Below, one piece after another: positions 6,656 through 7,864 of a stretch of DNA of 7,864 bases. The stretch is taken from the NCBI GenBank assembly GCA_905479665.1, contig CAJQNM010000777.1, forward strand, positions 1 through 7,864, written 5' to 3'. The stretch is from an uncultured Saprospiraceae bacterium (GTDB taxonomy: Bacteria > Bacteroidota > Bacteroidia > Chitinophagales > Saprospiraceae). How positions within the stretch are numbered: position 1 is the first letter of the stretch; each line of letters opens with the position of its first letter. Position numbers and translations under genes: made by a program. The notes beneath the pieces are model-generated. The model was not told where the DNA came from and did no database searches. It saw only the letters and a program-made list of their open reading frames with translations.

Positions 6656-7522
6656 ATGGAACACACACAACATAAAAGAGCGACCCTATCATTGTTTTGC
6701 CTACTATTATTTTTCACTGGTCTCCAATCTCAAAATGCAGATCAGGCAACTGCGGATCTCGGGGCTACTTTGCAAGAGCAACAAGCATTGCAAAAAAAAT
6801 ACAGTACCCAAGTCAAATCATACCATCAGCGTGAGATTGCTCCTGTCATGCAGGCCACTCGAGCGGCCTTCAATCAGTACATTTCCAAATCTGATCAAGC
6901 CCTGATACAGCGTCTCAAGACCGAGGCAGCATCTTCCGAAAACATACTTGGTAAGCTGCCTAAGGGACGTGAGTGGAGAAAAGCCAATGCAGCTCGGCGT
7001 GCTTACGCACAAAGTCGTAAACTCAATCTGGCCGATCAGGAACTCCTGGAAAATATGACTCGTAATTACATGGATCAGATCGATCAGCATCTTGCTGGTC
7101 TGCATCATCAAAAGAAAAATTGGGATGCTGATGTAGCAGCTCTACGCAGCGAGATCCTACAAAGCACCCCCCGAAAGATCGCAAAGATCTCTACTGACCA
7201 AGTGGAGTTATACCGACGAGCTTCTTTTCTGCTGCTTGATCACCCCAAGGTGAGTGCACAAGATCTTGCTCGCTCAGTTGCGGTTTTCCCTAACCCAGCA
7301 AGCACTTCGCAGCAATTGAGCTTTGAGGTCGCCTATGCAGGAGCAGTCAGTGTAGATCTAATTAATATGCAAGGACAGGTTGTAAAATCTCTTTTCGATG
7401 GTACACTGGATGCTGGAGTGCATCAACTAGATGTTGACCTGACTGAGCAAACGGCAAACCAATTTATCTATCGAATCACCGATCAAAATGGTGTAACTGC
7501 GAAAACTGCCAGTCGACTCTAA
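6656..7522 (+). CDS. Secreted helical protein with type IX secretion sorting domain
   Basis: A 288-residue exported protein. Residues 1-26 are a signal peptide (basic HKR, then hydrophobic LSLFCLLLFFTG, cleavage probably after LQSQ). Residues about 27-200 are predicted helical and charged; the segment YHQREIAPVMQATRAAFNQY (56-75) followed by SKSDQALIQRLKTE resembles the 'I-x-P-x-x-x-x-x-R' helix of Spy/CpxP-like periplasmic proteins of Bacteroidota, though this is a resemblance, not a proven family. A second helical block runs from about 124 to 168. Residues about 208-288 are a T9SS type A sorting domain: VAVFPNPAS (208-216), VDLINMQGQVVKSLFDG, DAGVHQLDVDL and FIYRITDQNG. This domain directs export through the Por machinery and surface anchoring or release. 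Start ATG 6656 gives the full signal peptide. It lies 100 bases after the coiled-coil gene and is convergent with the argE-like gene. The function of the helical part is unknown. Confidence 0.9.
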   Translation: MEHTQHKRATLSLFCLLLFFTGLQSQNADQATADLGATLQEQQALQKKYSTQVKSYHQREIAPVMQATRAAFNQYISKSDQALIQRLKTEAASSENILGKLPKGREWRKANAARRAYAQSRKLNLADQELLENMTRNYMDQIDQHLAGLHHQKKNWDADVAALRSEILQSTPRKIAKISTDQVELYRRASFLLLDHPKVSAQDLARSVAVFPNPASTSQQLSFEVAYAGAVSVDLINMQGQVVKSLFDGTLDAGVHQLDVDLTEQTANQFIYRITDQNGVTAKTASRL

Positions 7523-7540
7523 TAATAGAGACCGCCTCTA
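7517..7540. terminator. Overlapping short stem-loops between convergent genes
   Basis: TAGAG (7526-7530) can pair either with CTCTA at 7517-7521 (overlapping the stop codon of the T9SS cargo gene) or with CTCTA at 7536-7540. The second hairpin is followed by AGTTTT on the plus strand, so it could act as a weak terminator for the plus-strand gene. Only 29 bases separate the two convergent stop codons, so any terminator must be here or inside the neighbour. Stems are only 5 bp. Confidence 0.3.
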
Positions 7541-7551
7541 AGTTTTCATGA

Positions 7552-7864
7552 CTAGTCGGTCGCGCACCACTGCACGACGCGTTGGATCATTTCAACGCCT
7601 CGTGCCAATTGCTCGACGGCGATAAATTCATTCGCACGGTGCGCTTGGGCGATATCCCCAGGGCCGCAAATCACCGACTGAAAACCAGCTTCGGCAAACT
7701 GTCCGGCTTCGGCTGCGTAGGATACCGTACCTAAATCTGTCCTATCGGAAAATCTTTTGATGAGCTGAGTGATTTCCGCCTCATTTGAAGTATCGAGGGC
7801 AGGTACATCGGGGTGGCTTTCTTGCGTCGCAATCACAAAATCAGGCCAGCGCTTGCGATTCTCC
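7552..7864 (-). CDS. argE: Acetylornithine deacetylase ArgE-like M20 peptidase (C-terminal part; 5' end beyond window)
   Basis: The frame is open from the right edge to a TAG at 7554-7552, giving 103 C-terminal residues. The visible part contains SYAAEAGQFAEAG (48-60 of the fragment), ICGPGDIAQAHRANEF (65-80) and IAVEQLARGVEMIQRVVQW (81-99). This is the end of the M20 metallopeptidase catalytic domain: the His of QAH (H75) is the expected second-metal ligand, and TEAG-x-F...GPG-x-I-x-QAH-x-x-E is characteristic of ArgE, which removes the acetyl group from N-acetylornithine in arginine biosynthesis in the cytoplasm. The family is about 380 residues, so roughly three quarters lies outside the window. 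The GTG at 7836 is internal (Val of DFVIATQE), not a start. A related succinyl-ornithine or DapE-type deacylase cannot be fully excluded. It converges on the T9SS cargo gene. Confidence 0.85.
   Translation of the reverse strand, partial: ENRKRWPDFVIATQESHPDVPALDTSNEAEITQLIKRFSDRTDLGTVSYAAEAGQFAEAGFQSVICGPGDIAQAHRANEFIAVEQLARGVEMIQRVVQWCATD

Noticed and set aside
7834..7836. GTG at 7836 as start of the argE-like gene
   Set aside because: The frame continues upstream to the window edge with family-like sequence (RWPDFVIATQE), so this codon is an internal valine.
1..7864. CRISPR array, tRNA/rRNA, insertion sequence, defence or phage system
   Set aside because: No regularly spaced repeats, cloverleaf-like segments, transposase or integrase motifs, or defence-gene domains were seen; the RecQ has a housekeeping architecture and no defence partner in the window.

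Overview
The window looks like chromosomal DNA of a free-living member of the Bacteroidota. The secreted protein at 6656-7522 ends in a type IX secretion (T9SS, Por) sorting domain, a system found essentially only in that phylum. The beta-helix gene at the left edge belongs to the 'choice-of-anchor Q' class common in Saprospiria- and Cytophagia-like genomes. Start codons mostly lack a clear Shine-Dalgarno sequence. The class or order (perhaps Saprospiria) is my inference only.

Layout, left to right: (1) Positions 1-1157, minus strand: a secreted right-handed beta-helix protein, truncated by the left edge. (2) 1261-3057, minus: full-length RecQ DNA helicase with an obligatory TTG start. (3) 3060-4004, minus: a sugar-isomerase-type TIM-barrel protein with an export signal, whose stop codon lies only 2 bases before recQ. 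(4) 4096-5571, plus: a Tat-exported Gfo/Idh/MocA oxidoreductase, divergent from the TIM-barrel gene across 91 bases. (5) 5608-6555, plus, GTG start: an uncharacterised long coiled-coil protein with a glycine-rich break in the middle. (6) 6656-7522, plus: an exported helical protein with a T9SS C-terminal domain. (7) 7552-7864, minus: the C-terminal 103 codons of an ArgE-like M20 deacetylase running off the right edge.

The most coherent functional pair is the divergent TIM-barrel isomerase and Gfo/Idh/MocA oxidoreductase. Both carry twin-arginine N-termini and both belong to families that act on sugars, so an extracytoplasmic sugar oxidation/epimerisation or glycoside-modifying step is a reasonable inference. 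RecQ follows the TIM-barrel gene so closely that the two are probably co-transcribed, although no shared function is evident. The coiled-coil gene starts 36 bases after the oxidoreductase and may be read through from it.

There is no gene-free stretch over 300 bases. I saw no tRNA, rRNA, CRISPR array, insertion sequence, integrase or phage gene. I do not see a convincing new multi-gene system. The items most worth a second look are the coiled-coil protein, the fusion of a Spy-like helical region to a T9SS signal, and the Tat-exported sugar enzyme pair.
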